From contig NZ_JACVZC010000023.1 in the NCBI RefSeq assembly GCF_016658545.1, positions 1-64,000 on the forward strand: DNA of 64,000 bases, in the 5' to 3' direction. The translations under genes and the position numbers were made by a program. Source of the DNA: Pseudomonas sp. S37 (GTDB taxonomy: Bacteria; Pseudomonadota; Gammaproteobacteria; Pseudomonadales; Pseudomonadaceae). This document shows, one piece after another, positions 19,881 through 28,500 of this stretch. Positions within the stretch are counted from its first letter, which is position 1. Every line of letters begins with the position of its first letter. The notes under the pieces are model-generated. The model saw only the letters and a list, made by a program, of their open reading frames with translations, was not told the DNA's origin and made no database searches.

Positions 19881-19895
19881 GCTAGAGCTAACTCC

Positions 19896-19901
19896 ATTAT
19901 A
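19896..19901 (-). promoter_or_regulatory. Possible -10 element for orphan toxin/immunity pair
   Basis: A perfect TATAAT on the minus strand lies 15 bases before the orphan toxin ATG. No good -35 hexamer was found at 16-18 bp. This close spacing would give a short leader. Confidence 0.35.
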
Positions 19902-20033
19902 GGGTTTTCCATTTTAATCTAATGATTTCATTTAGTGATCCGAGAGCGCCGTGTGATTGGTCCTGTAGGTGTGTAGGATTTTTCTGTTAAGGTGCTTCAA
20001 GGTTGTACACCCCGCGTGAGCAGGGTGTCCGAG

Positions 20034-20297
20034 TCATTCTGCTTTGAAGTCTGACTTGCCGTTAGCTGTGCGCCACTCTTTTATTATGCGTACAATTTCT
20101 TCAGGCGTATCAAGTCCGTCTGCTTCAGGCCAATAGATTAAGTCTGAGCCATTGGGGTGTTCGCTCAATGCCTTAAATGTCATGATTAGTGCATCAAGCT
20201 CTTGATCGCTTATGTTGTCTGGTGGGTTTATTATTGATTTGATAAAATTCAAGAATTCAATTTCTGTGTATTCGGAAATCGTGGCTTTTTGAGTCAT
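20034..20297 (-). CDS. Bacteriocin immunity protein (colicin E/pyocin S Im family)
   Basis: The 87-residue product matches DNase-colicin immunity proteins in length and layout: ISEYTEIEFLNFIKSI, then SEHPNGSDLIYWPEADG with the invariant HPxGSDLIYxP block, and a last helix EEIVRIIKEWRTANGK. Its start overlaps the stop of the pyocin gene by four bases (ATGA), so the two are translationally coupled and it is the cognate inhibitor that protects the producer. It is visibly A+T-rich. Confidence 0.92.
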   Translation of the reverse strand: MTQKATISEYTEIEFLNFIKSIINPPDNISDQELDALIMTFKALSEHPNGSDLIYWPEADGLDTPEEIVRIIKEWRTANGKSDFKAE

Positions 20298-22552
20298 TCG
20301 GAGGCCCCATAATGAATGTCGTTATGCGCCGCTGGCGTAACTACTCTTAAGTTGTCTACGTCGTATACAGCTCCGTTCTCGGAAATTGGAATCACGTGGT
20401 GGAGTATGAAGCTTGCGTGACCTTTGTAGTGATCTTTGTCACGCGCTTTTGGTGCACGCCCTTTGGTGATGAGACTTCTGTTTGCATCATTGAACTGGCT
20501 AGCAAGCTCTGGGGTATCGGATATCGCCTTCCAGAATGCGCTTCTGAACGCATCGAAATCTCGAAACTCTCTTCCCCTCAGCGTATTTGCAATTTGTGCC
20601 GGGATTTTTGCTCCGCTCCCGTTGGTTATGTCCCCAAGCCAGATACCATCGATTTGCGCCCCTGAGCCCATGGCAATACCCGGCTCATATCTCGGACTTT
20701 TGAACACCACCAGAATAGGCGGTAATCCCGAGTCGACAGGGAACGTGATGATCAGCCGTTCCTGATCCAGCAATTCAAGCGCGGGGTAACCCTCCTGCTC
20801 GGTGATGACAGGGTTCAGGCTGCTGCCGGTGTACACGACGGTACCAGTCGGGACTAGCGGCAGGCTGGTGGAGCTTCCCTCTTCACCAACCGGCGCGCTG
20901 GCGGGTGTCCAGGTCAAAATCCGCTGTGGATTGTCCAGCGCCAGGCTGTACACCTGCCGTTCACTGTCGAACGTTGCTGCACGTACCGCCACTGGCTTGC
21001 CGCCTGGCACCACATACAGATCCAGCTCGTTTTCGTTCTCAACCCCCGCCAGAAGATAGGGCAGGTCGATGCTGGTCGAGGACGCCGCCAAGGCAGCAAG
21101 GTCTGGCCCACCGGCAGGGCTGAGGCTACCGAGTGGTGTGCTGATGAGGTACTGGCGTTCACTGTTACCCAGCGTTGACGGCCACGCCATCGCAAGCGTG
21201 CCGACTGCAAGCGAGGGGATAGCTGTAGCAGCAAGGCGGGTTATGGCGGCCGCGATCGCTTCTCCCAAGGCGGAGTAAGCTGCTTCGGCCACCGCAAAAG
21301 TGGTAGCACCAATGGGGATTACGGCTGGCGTTGATCCCGCTAAACGCGCGTCATTGATATAAGAGATGCTACGCCGCAGGGCCTCTTGCCTTTGCCGTTC
21401 GGCTTCTGCAGCCAAGCGCTCGGCTTCGGCCTGTTGGCGTGCAGCTTCTTCCTGAGCAGCGAGTTGAACCCGGAGATTTTCCACTTCAACCGCGCGCTGC
21501 ATCAGGTTCTGCGTGGCACCTGCATATACACCCAGAAATCTGATCGATTCGGTTAGCGCCAGTGCCAGGTGGTATTCCTGCCAGCGGGGGCCGGCCCGGC
21601 GCAAGCGTTGCTCATCTACAAGATGCAACAGCCCTTCAAGTTGTGGTTTCGACAGGGGGCCGTTGATGCGTGGATTTTGATCATGATACTGCGGTATTTG
21701 CGATTGCTTGGCCTGTACCAACGCCGCAGCGGTTGCCAAGTAGGCGCTGAAAGTTTGAACAAGCGTGAACGCGTCGTCGATGACGGTTTGCCCCAACTCA
21801 TGCTGAAGGACGTTGGGTAAACAATCGAAATGTATCTGCCGCTCTGTTTGAATCTGCGCCGTTCTGCGCGCAATCACTTGCGACAAATCTGCACGCAGGC
21901 TGAGCTCTTCCTGATCTACCTGGATTGCCAGTGCATTAAGTTCGTCCGCCAATGCTTGGTGCTTCTGGGCTTCCAAGTGTAGACGGTACGAACCCTCCCA
22001 GGACTTTTGCAGCCTAGTGGCCCATTCCACGCCCAATTCCTGGCCTGTGGTTGCTGCGAAGAATCCTGGGTCGAGAAATCGGCTCATCATTGAGTCGCCG
22101 CGCTTGTAGAATGCGGGCACGCCGAAATAGTTGTTGGCTTCCGGTAAAATCTGCAGATAACCATCACGAATCTGACTGATGCGTGATGACAGGATTTGTT
22201 GTTCTGTTGCGAGTGTTGATGCCGCGCCGTGTGTACTGCTCGCCTCGGTTTTGATCTGGGCTTTCAGTGCATTTACGGTTTCAGGAAGCTGGCTTGTTTG
22301 ATGAGCATACTTATCTGCATAGTCCTTCTCGATGATCTGGAATTCATCTGTCAGCACCCGGCGCGTGGAAATAACCCGAGCAATGTCATTTTGGGTTGGG
22401 CTGGTGCCACGTGGATAACCATCGCTTAGCCCCCAGCCGCCGGAGCCCGGCCCACCTCCACCGCCGCCTATAAGCCTCAGTTCACTACCTGTTGGTGCTT
22501 GCGCACTGATGTACAGCGCCTCATCGAGGTAATACGTGTTGTCCCGTGCCAT
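20294..22552 (-). CDS. S-type pyocin with C-terminal HNH DNase domain
   Basis: The 752-residue bacteriocin should bind a receptor on related Pseudomonas, cross the envelope and cut chromosomal DNA. The N-terminus is followed by a glycine run (GGGGGGPGSGGWG near 29-41) and long helical segments to about 390. A charged Ala/Glu/Arg helix follows (AAEAERQRQEALRR), then a pyocin-S translocation-type domain around 450-640 (PSLAVGTLAMAWPSTLGNS ... PPILVVFKSPRYEPG). The killing domain starts near 660 (SGAKIPAQIANTLRGREF) and ends with HHVIPI, NLRVVTP and AHNDIH, giving HNH ligands His718, His719, His743 and His747. ATG 22552 is chosen because AGGAGAA precedes it; an upstream GTG is open. No LexA box or P-box was recognised. 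Its base composition is less GC-rich than the core genes. Confidence 0.92.
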   Translation of the reverse strand: MARDNTYYLDEALYISAQAPTGSELRLIGGGGGGPGSGGWGLSDGYPRGTSPTQNDIARVISTRRVLTDEFQIIEKDYADKYAHQTSQLPETVNALKAQIKTEASSTHGAASTLATEQQILSSRISQIRDGYLQILPEANNYFGVPAFYKRGDSMMSRFLDPGFFAATTGQELGVEWATRLQKSWEGSYRLHLEAQKHQALADELNALAIQVDQEELSLRADLSQVIARRTAQIQTERQIHFDCLPNVLQHELGQTVIDDAFTLVQTFSAYLATAAALVQAKQSQIPQYHDQNPRINGPLSKPQLEGLLHLVDEQRLRRAGPRWQEYHLALALTESIRFLGVYAGATQNLMQRAVEVENLRVQLAAQEEAARQQAEAERLAAEAERQRQEALRRSISYINDARLAGSTPAVIPIGATTFAVAEAAYSALGEAIAAAITRLAATAIPSLAVGTLAMAWPSTLGNSERQYLISTPLGSLSPAGGPDLAALAASSTSIDLPYLLAGVENENELDLYVVPGGKPVAVRAATFDSERQVYSLALDNPQRILTWTPASAPVGEEGSSTSLPLVPTGTVVYTGSSLNPVITEQEGYPALELLDQERLIITFPVDSGLPPILVVFKSPRYEPGIAMGSGAQIDGIWLGDITNGSGAKIPAQIANTLRGREFRDFDAFRSAFWKAISDTPELASQFNDANRSLITKGRAPKARDKDHYKGHASFILHHVIPISENGAVYDVDNLRVVTPAAHNDIHYGASE

Positions 22553-22664
22553 GTAGGTTCTCCTGGTCACTACATGGGCTAGCTTTAGGTAAATCGAATT
22601 CGCGGTATGTCAGCTGCAGCCTGTCAATCAGTAGGAAGCTTCGCGTCGCTCGGAAAGATCTGTC

Positions 22665-23144
22665 TCAGATATGTTTTTCCGACACCGGTATCACCCGTTT
22701 CTCCTTCACCGCCTTGTACGAAAAACTCGAATAGATCTCCTTCACCCCCGGCAACCGTTGCAGCACTTCGCGGGTGAATTCGCCGAACGACTCCAGGTCC
22801 CGCGCCAGGATCTCCAGCAAGAAGTCATAGCGCCCGGAAATGTTGTGGCAGGCGACAATCTCGGGAATCTCCATCAGCCGCTGCTCGAACGCCAGCGCCA
22901 TGTCCTTGGTGTGCGAGTCCATCATGATGCTGACGAACGCGGTCACGCCAAAGCCCAGCGACCTGGGCGAGAGGATGGCCTGGTAGCCGGTGATGTAGCC
23001 GTTGTCTTCCAGCAGCTTGACCCGTCGCCAGCAGGGCGAAGTGGTCAGTGCCACCCGGTCGGCCAGTTCGGCAACGGTGAGGCGGGCGTTGTCCTGCAGG
23101 GCGGCGAGCAGGGCGCGGTCGGTGCGGTCGAGGCTTGAAGGCAT
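22665..23144 (-). CDS. mdeR: Lrp/AsnC-family regulator MdeR
   Basis: This 159-residue Lrp/AsnC regulator has an N-terminal winged HTH (LDRTDRALLAALQDNARLTV ... TTSPCWRRVKLLEDNGYI) and a C-terminal RAM ligand-binding domain (ISGRYDFLLEILARDLESF). It is divergent from mdeA, the arrangement of mdeR/mdeA in P. putida, where MdeR activates methionine gamma-lyase expression in response to methionine. The start at 23144 (MPSSLDRTDRALL) is preferred to 23192 because family homology begins there. The pyocin gene begins 112 bp beyond its stop. Confidence 0.88.
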   Translation of the reverse strand: MPSSLDRTDRALLAALQDNARLTVAELADRVALTTSPCWRRVKLLEDNGYITGYQAILSPRSLGFGVTAFVSIMMDSHTKDMALAFEQRLMEIPEIVACHNISGRYDFLLEILARDLESFGEFTREVLQRLPGVKEIYSSFSYKAVKEKRVIPVSEKHI

Positions 23145-23271
23145 GTTTTGCCCTCCTGGTCCGGTAATTATTGTTTTTGTTCCAGCAAGCACGCAGATGC
23201 GTGGGCTATTTTGGAAAAAATCGGGCAGCTCGGTGGCATAAGCTTATAGCAAACCACAAGAGGCTGTTGCC

Positions 23272-24468
23272 ATGCGCGACTCCCATAACAACACCGGTTT
23301 TTCCACGCGAGCCATTCACCATGGCTACGACCCGCTGTCCCACGGTGGCGCACTGGTGCCGCCGGTCTACCAGACCGCCACCTATGCTTTTCCCACTGTT
23401 GAATACGGCGCAGCGTGCTTCGCCGGGGAGGTGGCAGGGCATTTCTACAGCCGCATCTCCAACCCCACGTTGGCCCTGCTGGAGGAGCGCATGGCTTCGC
23501 TGGAGGGCGGTGAGGCAGGCTTGGCGCTGGCGTCGGGGATGGGCGCGATTACCTCGACCCTCTGGACCTTGCTGCGGCCCGGCGATGAGATGATCGTCGG
23601 TCGCACCTTGTATGGTTGCACCTTTGCCTTTTTGCACCACGGCATTGGCGAATTCGGGGTGAAGATTCGCCATGTCGACCTTAACGATGCCAAGGCGCTT
23701 AAAGCGGCGATCAACAGTAAAACGCGAATGATCTACTTCGAAACCCCGGCAAACCCCAATATGCAACTGGTGGACATTGCCGCGGTTGTCGAGGCAGTGC
23801 GCGGGCATGATGTGCGGGTGGTGGTCGACAACACCTATTGCACGCCTTACCTGCAGCGGCCGCTGGAGCTGGGGGCGGACCTGGTGGTGCATTCGGCCAC
23901 CAAGTACCTCAGTGGCCATGGCGATATTACTGCCGGCCTGGTGGTGGGCCGCAAGGCGCTGATCGACCGTATTCGCCTGGAGGGGCTGAAAGACATGACC
24001 GGGGCGGTGCTGTCGCCGCATGATGCGGCGCTGCTGATGCGCGGCATCAAGACCCTGGCCCTGCGCATGGACCGGCATTGCGCCAATGCCCGGCAGGTGG
24101 CCGAGTTTCTGGCGCGGCAGCCGCAGGTGGAGCTGATTCACTATCCAGGTTTGCCGTCGTTTGCCCAGTATGAACTGGCACAGCGGCAGATGCGTTTGCC
24201 GGGGGGGATGATTGCCTTTGAGCTGAAAGGAGGTATCGAGGCCGGGCGCAGGTTCATGAACGCACTGCAGCTGTTTGCCCGGGCGGTGAGCCTGGGGGAT
24301 GCCGAGTCGCTGGCGCAGCACCCTGCGAGCATGACCCACTCCAGCTATACGCCACAGGAGCGGGCGCATCACGGGATCTCGGAGGGGCTGGTGCGGCTGT
24401 CGGTGGGGCTGGAGGATGTGGAAGACCTGCTGGCGGATGTCGAACAGGCGTTGCAGGCTTGCAGCTAG
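23272..24468 (+). CDS. mdeA: Methionine gamma-lyase MdeA
   Basis: MdeA splits L-methionine into methanethiol, 2-oxobutyrate and ammonia, and also acts on homocysteine and cysteine derivatives. The 398 residues match the P. putida enzyme in length and key positions: Tyr114 and Cys116 in TLYGCTFAFLHHG (Cys116 is diagnostic of gamma-lyases of this type), PLP Lys211 in SATKYLSGHGDIT, and the Tyr59/Arg61 block FYSRISNPT. The C-terminus has GLVRLSVGLEDVEDLL. The mdeB gene that follows in some P. putida strains is absent; a REP pair and zapG follow. Confidence 0.95.
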   Translation: MRDSHNNTGFSTRAIHHGYDPLSHGGALVPPVYQTATYAFPTVEYGAACFAGEVAGHFYSRISNPTLALLEERMASLEGGEAGLALASGMGAITSTLWTLLRPGDEMIVGRTLYGCTFAFLHHGIGEFGVKIRHVDLNDAKALKAAINSKTRMIYFETPANPNMQLVDIAAVVEAVRGHDVRVVVDNTYCTPYLQRPLELGADLVVHSATKYLSGHGDITAGLVVGRKALIDRIRLEGLKDMTGAVLSPHDAALLMRGIKTLALRMDRHCANARQVAEFLARQPQVELIHYPGLPSFAQYELAQRQMRLPGGMIAFELKGGIEAGRRFMNALQLFARAVSLGDAESLAQHPASMTHSSYTPQERAHHGISEGLVRLSVGLEDVEDLLADVEQALQACS

Positions 24469-24477
24469 GTTGCTTGG

Positions 24478-24576
24478 GCCGGCCTCTTCGCGGGTGAACC
24501 CGCTCCCACAAGGTCCGAACAAGTTTCAAATGCGGCGCCGTACCTGTAGGAGCGGGTTTACCCGCGAAGAGGCCAG
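24478..24576. repeat. REP inverted pair
   Basis: Copies at 24479-24512 and 24544-24575 with cores CGCGGGTGAACCCGC and GCGGGTTTACCCGCG, between mdeA and the terminator shared with zapG. Confidence 0.9.
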
Positions 24577-24588
24577 TGAATCCAGCCC

Positions 24589-24617
24589 ACAAAAAAGGCC
24601 TCTCGCGAGGCCTTTTT
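24589..24617. terminator. Bidirectional terminator between mdeA and zapG
   Basis: AAAAAAGGCCTCTCGCGAGGCCTTTTT: a perfect 9-bp GC-rich stem with A run before and T run after, so it can serve both convergent genes. Confidence 0.93.
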
Positions 24618-24630
24618 CATGTTCAGCGGA

Positions 24631-25068
24631 TCAACGCTTGAGCCCGTAGCTCTCGTCAAGCATGCCCGGCGAGTTCGGCACTTTCGGCGCATAGTCGCGT
24701 GGCACTTCCGCAGTGTCCTTTGGCGGCGTCAGGCGGTCACGCGGGCCTTGGCTGCCTTCGGAGTGCAGCGCGGCCAGCAGGCGCTGGCGGGTCAGTTCGT
24801 CCAGCGCCAGGGTGTTGGCGCCGTCGGCCAGGTGGTCCTGGACATCCTGGTAGCTCTGGGTCAGCTTCTTCACCAGTACCGCAGTGCTGTTGAAGTGGGT
24901 CACCACTTCGTTCTGGTAGCTGTCGAAGCGCTTCTGCATTTCATCCAGCTGGCGCTGGGTGCTGCTCGGCGCGGCATTGGGCAGCAGGCGGGCCACGACG
25001 AAACCAACTACTACACCAATGACCAGGGCCAAGGTCGGCAACAACCAAACAAGGAGCGAGAGTTCCAC
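24631..25068 (-). CDS. zapG: YhcB/ZapG inner-membrane protein (DUF1043)
   Basis: The 145-residue protein has one N-terminal membrane helix (LSLLVWLLPTLALVIGVVVGFVVARLL) followed by a coiled coil (RQLDEMQKRFDSYQNEVVTHFNSTAVLVKKL), the YhcB/ZapG layout. The E. coli protein links cell division with envelope and phospholipid synthesis. The C-terminal 45 residues are Pro-rich and poorly conserved. The start is GTG 25068. It is divergent from the hydrolase gene. Confidence 0.9.
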   Translation of the reverse strand: MELSLLVWLLPTLALVIGVVVGFVVARLLPNAAPSSTQRQLDEMQKRFDSYQNEVVTHFNSTAVLVKKLTQSYQDVQDHLADGANTLALDELTRQRLLAALHSEGSQGPRDRLTPPKDTAEVPRDYAPKVPNSPGMLDESYGLKR

Positions 25069-25203
25069 GAGTCCTTCCTCTATAAACGGCTTTGCTTTAC
25101 GTTAACGGCTCAGACCTGCGCTGTATACCGCGAGCGATCGCAAATCAGAACAGAATTCCTCACCTAGACGAATCGACCCCTCCTGAGGTCACGGAGTAGT
25201 GCC

Positions 25204-25839
25204 TTGCTTGTCCGCGAAACCCCCTTGTTCATCGATGGCCCCTGCGGCCAGCTGGAAGCCTTGTACCTGGACGTGGCCGACGCCCGCGGCGCGGTGCTGA
25301 TCTGCCACCCCAACCCGGTCCAGGGCGGCACCATGCTCAACAAGGTGGTCTCGACCCTGCAGCGCACCGCCCGTGATGCCGGCTATGTGACCCTGCGCTT
25401 CAACTACCGAGGCGTTGGCCAGAGTGCCGGCAGCCATGACATGGGCGCTGGCGAAGTGGCCGATGCCGAGGCTGCCGCGGCCTGGCTGCGTGGCAAGCAC
25501 CCCGGACTGCCGCTGGTACTGATGGGCTTCTCGTTCGGCGGTTTTGTCGCCACCAGCCTGGCTGGCCGCCTGGAGGCCGCCGGGGTGAGCCTGCAGCACT
25601 TGTTCATGATCGCCCCGGCGGTGATGCGCCTGACCGATGAATTCCCGCTGCCGCAGCAGTGCCCGATCACCGTTGTGCAGCCGGATGCCGACGAAGTGGT
25701 CGCGCCGCAGCTGGTTTACGATTGGTCCTACAGCCTGTCGCGCCCCCATGAGCTGCTGAAAGTGGCAGAATGCGGACACTTCTTCCATGGCAAGCTGACC
25801 GATCTGAAGGATCTGCTGCTGCCGCGCCTTTCGAACTGA
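25204..25839 (+). CDS. Alpha/beta hydrolase (YtaP/COG2945 type)
   Basis: The 211-residue protein has the COG2945 layout: [18 protein letters not shown] near 32-49, [15 protein letters not shown], the nucleophile elbow GFSFGGFVA with Ser110, a late Asp in QPDADEVV near 163 and His in ECGHFFHG near 190. No signal peptide is present. The substrate is unknown; relatives are annotated as general hydrolases or dienelactone hydrolase-like. TTG 25204 is taken as start because GGAG lies 7 bases before it and the conserved strand begins at residue 5. It is followed by trpS after 25 bp and is probably co-transcribed. Confidence 0.85.
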   Translation: MLVRETPLFIDGPCGQLEALYLDVADARGAVLICHPNPVQGGTMLNKVVSTLQRTARDAGYVTLRFNYRGVGQSAGSHDMGAGEVADAEAAAAWLRGKHPGLPLVLMGFSFGGFVATSLAGRLEAAGVSLQHLFMIAPAVMRLTDEFPLPQQCPITVVQPDADEVVAPQLVYDWSYSLSRPHELLKVAECGHFFHGKLTDLKDLLLPRLSN

Positions 25840-25864
25840 GCCAAGCCTGAATAAGCGAACACCC

Positions 25865-27214
25865 ATGACCACGCGCATTCTTACCGGTATCACCACCACC
25901 GGCACTCCGCACCTGGGCAACTACGCCGGCGCCATCCGCCCGGCGATCCGTGCCAGCCAGCAGCCCGGTGCCGACTCGTTCTACTTCCTGGCCGACTACC
26001 ACGCCCTGATCAAGTGCGACGACCCGCTGCGCATCCAGCGTTCGCGCCTGGAAATCGCCGCCACCTGGCTGGCCGGTGGCCTGGACCCGGACAAGGTGAC
26101 CTTCTACCGTCAGTCCGACATTCCGGAAATTCCCGAGCTGACCTGGTTGCTGACCTGCGTTGCAGCCAAGGGCCTGCTCAACCGCGCACACGCCTACAAG
26201 GCTTCGGTAGACAAGAACCTGGAAGCCGGCGAAGACCCGGATGCCGGCGTGACCATGGGCCTGTTCAGCTACCCGGTGCTGATGGCTGCGGACATCCTGA
26301 TGTTCAACGCCAACAAGGTGCCGGTCGGCCGTGACCAGATCCAGCACGTGGAAATGGCCCGCGACATCGGCCAGCGCTTCAACCACCTGTTCGGCCAAGG
26401 CAAGGACTTCTTCGCCCTGCCAGAGGCGGTAATCGAAGAGAGCGTGGCGACCCTGCCGGGCCTGGACGGGCGCAAGATGTCCAAGAGCTACGACAACACC
26501 ATCCCGTTGTTCACCAGCGCCAAGGACATGAAGGACGCCATCTCGCGCATCGTCACCGACTCGCGTGCGCCGGGCGAGGCGAAAGACCCTGACAACTCGC
26601 ACCTGTTCACCCTGTACCAGGCCTTCGCGACGCCGGAGCAGTGCAGCGAATTCCGCGAAGAGCTGTTGCAGGGCCTGGGCTGGGGCGACGCCAAGCAGCG
26701 CCTGTTCCAGCTGCTGGACGGCCAGCTGGCCGAGAAGCGCGAGTACTACCACCAGCTGATCGCCCGTCCGGCGGACCTGGAAGACATTCTGCTGGCCGGC
26801 GCTGCCAAGGCCCGCAAGATCGCCACGCCGTTCCTAGAGCAGCTGCGCGAGGCCGTTGGCCTGCGTTCGTTCCGCACCAGCGTGCAGGCCAACACCGAAG
26901 TGAAGAAAAAAGCCGCCAAGAGCGCGCGTTTTGTCAGCTTCCGTGACGAAGACGGCAGCTTCCGCTTCCGCCTGCTGGCCGCCGACGGCGAGCAACTGCT
27001 GCTGTCGCGCAGCTTCGCCGACGGCAAGAGTGCCGGCGCGGTGAGCAAGCAGCTGCAGCAGGGTGGTGAGGCCGATGTACGCGTTGAAGGCCTGGGCTTC
27101 GGCTTGTGGCTGAACGGCGAGCAGGTTGCCGACGGGCCGCAGTTCGACAGCGCTGAAGCCCGTGATTCGGCTATCGAAAGCCTGCGCGAAGCCCTGGCGC
27201 CACAGCAGGACTGA
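25865..27214 (+). CDS. trpS: Tryptophanyl-tRNA synthetase TrpS with C-terminal extension
   Basis: TrpS charges tRNA-Trp. The class I signatures are [12 protein letters not shown] (HIGH equivalent, residues 12-23) and GRKMSKS near 203-209. At 449 residues it is about 110 longer than typical bacterial TrpRS (about 330-345). The extra part follows a basic linker ([10 protein letters not shown], around 350) and has a beta-beta-alpha pattern [19 protein letters not shown] / SAGAVSKQL resembling YegP/DUF1508 modules, then a second weaker repeat. This extension is likely shared by pseudomonads but has no assigned role. Confidence 0.95.
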   Translation: MTTRILTGITTTGTPHLGNYAGAIRPAIRASQQPGADSFYFLADYHALIKCDDPLRIQRSRLEIAATWLAGGLDPDKVTFYRQSDIPEIPELTWLLTCVAAKGLLNRAHAYKASVDKNLEAGEDPDAGVTMGLFSYPVLMAADILMFNANKVPVGRDQIQHVEMARDIGQRFNHLFGQGKDFFALPEAVIEESVATLPGLDGRKMSKSYDNTIPLFTSAKDMKDAISRIVTDSRAPGEAKDPDNSHLFTLYQAFATPEQCSEFREELLQGLGWGDAKQRLFQLLDGQLAEKREYYHQLIARPADLEDILLAGAAKARKIATPFLEQLREAVGLRSFRTSVQANTEVKKKAAKSARFVSFRDEDGSFRFRLLAADGEQLLLSRSFADGKSAGAVSKQLQQGGEADVRVEGLGFGLWLNGEQVADGPQFDSAEARDSAIESLREALAPQQD

Positions 27215-27246
27215 GGCATATTGACGCAAGTCTGATTGCCATTAAG

Positions 27247-27280
27247 CGGGCCTGTCGCTACAGTGACGGCCCGTTTTTTG
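27247..27280 (+). terminator. Terminator after trpS
   Basis: GCGGGCC ... GGCCCGT stem with internal GTC/GAC pairing, then TTTTTT. It lies 20 bases before the zapE start. Confidence 0.75.
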
Positions 27281-27299
27281 TTGCCTCGCTAACGAAATC

Positions 27300-28394
27300 A
27301 TGACGCCCCTAGAACGATATCAAGCAGATCTGAAACGTCCCGACTTCTTCCATGACGCGGCGCAGGAAACTGCGGTGCGTCACCTGCAGCGCCTGTACGA
27401 CGACCTGGTGCAGGCGCAGAACAACAAGCCGGGCGTGTTCGGCAAGCTGTTCGGCAAGAAGGAGCAGACCCCGGTCAAGGGCCTTTATTTCTGGGGCGGG
27501 GTAGGGCGAGGCAAGACTTACCTGGTCGATACCTTTTACGAGGCGCTGCCGTTCAAGCAGAAGATGCGCACGCACTTCCACCGCTTCATGAAGCGTGTGC
27601 ATGAGGAAATGCGCACCCTCAAGGGCGAAAAGAACCCGCTGACCATCATCGCCAAGCGTTTCAGCGAAGAAGCCAAGGTGATCTGCTTCGACGAATTCTT
27701 CGTTTCGGACATTACCGACGCGATGATCCTCGGCACCCTGATGGAAGAGCTGTTCAAGAACGGCGTATCGCTGGTGGCCACTTCCAACATCGTGCCGGAC
27801 GGCCTGTACAAGGACGGCCTGCAGCGTGCGCGCTTCCTGCCGGCCATCGCCATGATCAAGCAGTACACCGACGTGGTGAACGTCGACAGCGGGGTCGACT
27901 ACCGCCTGCGTCACCTGGAGCAGGCCGAACTGTTCCACTACCCGCTTAACGACGCCGCGCACCAGAGCATGCGTGCCAGCTTCAAGGCGCTGACCCCTGA
28001 GTGCACCCAGGCGGTCGAGAACGACGTGCTGATGATCGAGAACCGCCCGATCAATGCCCTGCGTACCTGCGACGACGTCGCCTGGTTCGACTTCCGCGCC
28101 CTGTGCGACGGGCCACGCAGCCAGAACGACTACATCGAGCTGGGCAAGATTTTCCACGCCGTGCTGCTGAGCAACGTCGAGCAGATGGGTGTGACCACCG
28201 ACGACATCGCCCGCCGTTTCATCAACATGGTGGATGAGTTCTACGACCGCAACGTCAAGCTGATCATCTCGGCCGAGGTTGAGCTGAAGGACCTGTATAC
28301 CGGTGGGCGTCTGGCTTTCGAGTTCCAGCGTACCCTGAGCCGGTTGCTGGAGATGCAGTCGCACGAGTTCTTGTCGCGCGCGCACAAGCCTTAA
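27300..28394 (+). CDS. zapE: Cell division-associated ATPase ZapE (AFG1 family)
   Basis: The 364-residue AFG1-like ATPase has Walker A GGVGRGKTYLVD near 66-77, Walker B VICFDEFFVSDITDAM near 126-141 and the FHRFMKRVHEEM block between them. In E. coli ZapE interacts with FtsZ under stress; mitochondrial AFG1 acts in protein quality control. The length is standard. The ATG at 27300 directly follows the trpS terminator. It is convergent with the GlxA-type regulator, with a large inverted repeat between them. Confidence 0.93.
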   Translation: MTPLERYQADLKRPDFFHDAAQETAVRHLQRLYDDLVQAQNNKPGVFGKLFGKKEQTPVKGLYFWGGVGRGKTYLVDTFYEALPFKQKMRTHFHRFMKRVHEEMRTLKGEKNPLTIIAKRFSEEAKVICFDEFFVSDITDAMILGTLMEELFKNGVSLVATSNIVPDGLYKDGLQRARFLPAIAMIKQYTDVVNVDSGVDYRLRHLEQAELFHYPLNDAAHQSMRASFKALTPECTQAVENDVLMIENRPINALRTCDDVAWFDFRALCDGPRSQNDYIELGKIFHAVLLSNVEQMGVTTDDIARRFINMVDEFYDRNVKLIISAEVELKDLYTGGRLAFEFQRTLSRLLEMQSHEFLSRAHKP

Positions 28395-28395
28395 G

Positions 28396-28492
28396 GCAGC
28401 TGCAAGCTTCTAGCTGCAAGCTACAAGAAAAAGCAGATCGCGAATTGCTCCGGCTTTTTCTTGTGGCTTGCAGCTTGAAACTTGCAGCTGCT
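28396..28492. repeat. Large inverted repeat of the AGCTTGCAG family, bidirectional terminator
   Basis: The arms at 28396-28433 and 28453-28492 are near-perfect complements (GCAGCTGCAAGCTT... and ...AACTTGCAGCTGC), with AAGAAAAAGC/GCTTTTTCTT at the inner ends. It lies between convergent zapE and the regulator gene and probably ends both transcripts. The words are those of the repeats flanking the cysD-cysNC insertion. Confidence 0.8.
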
Positions 28493-28500
28493 GGAAGCCC

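Noticed and set aside
22553..22664. LexA box or pyocin P-box in front of the pyocin gene
   Set aside because: CTG...CAG words occur but with wrong spacing, and no ATTG...GT tandem was seen. A TTGACA on the minus strand at 22622-22627 has no matching -10 at 16-18 bp.
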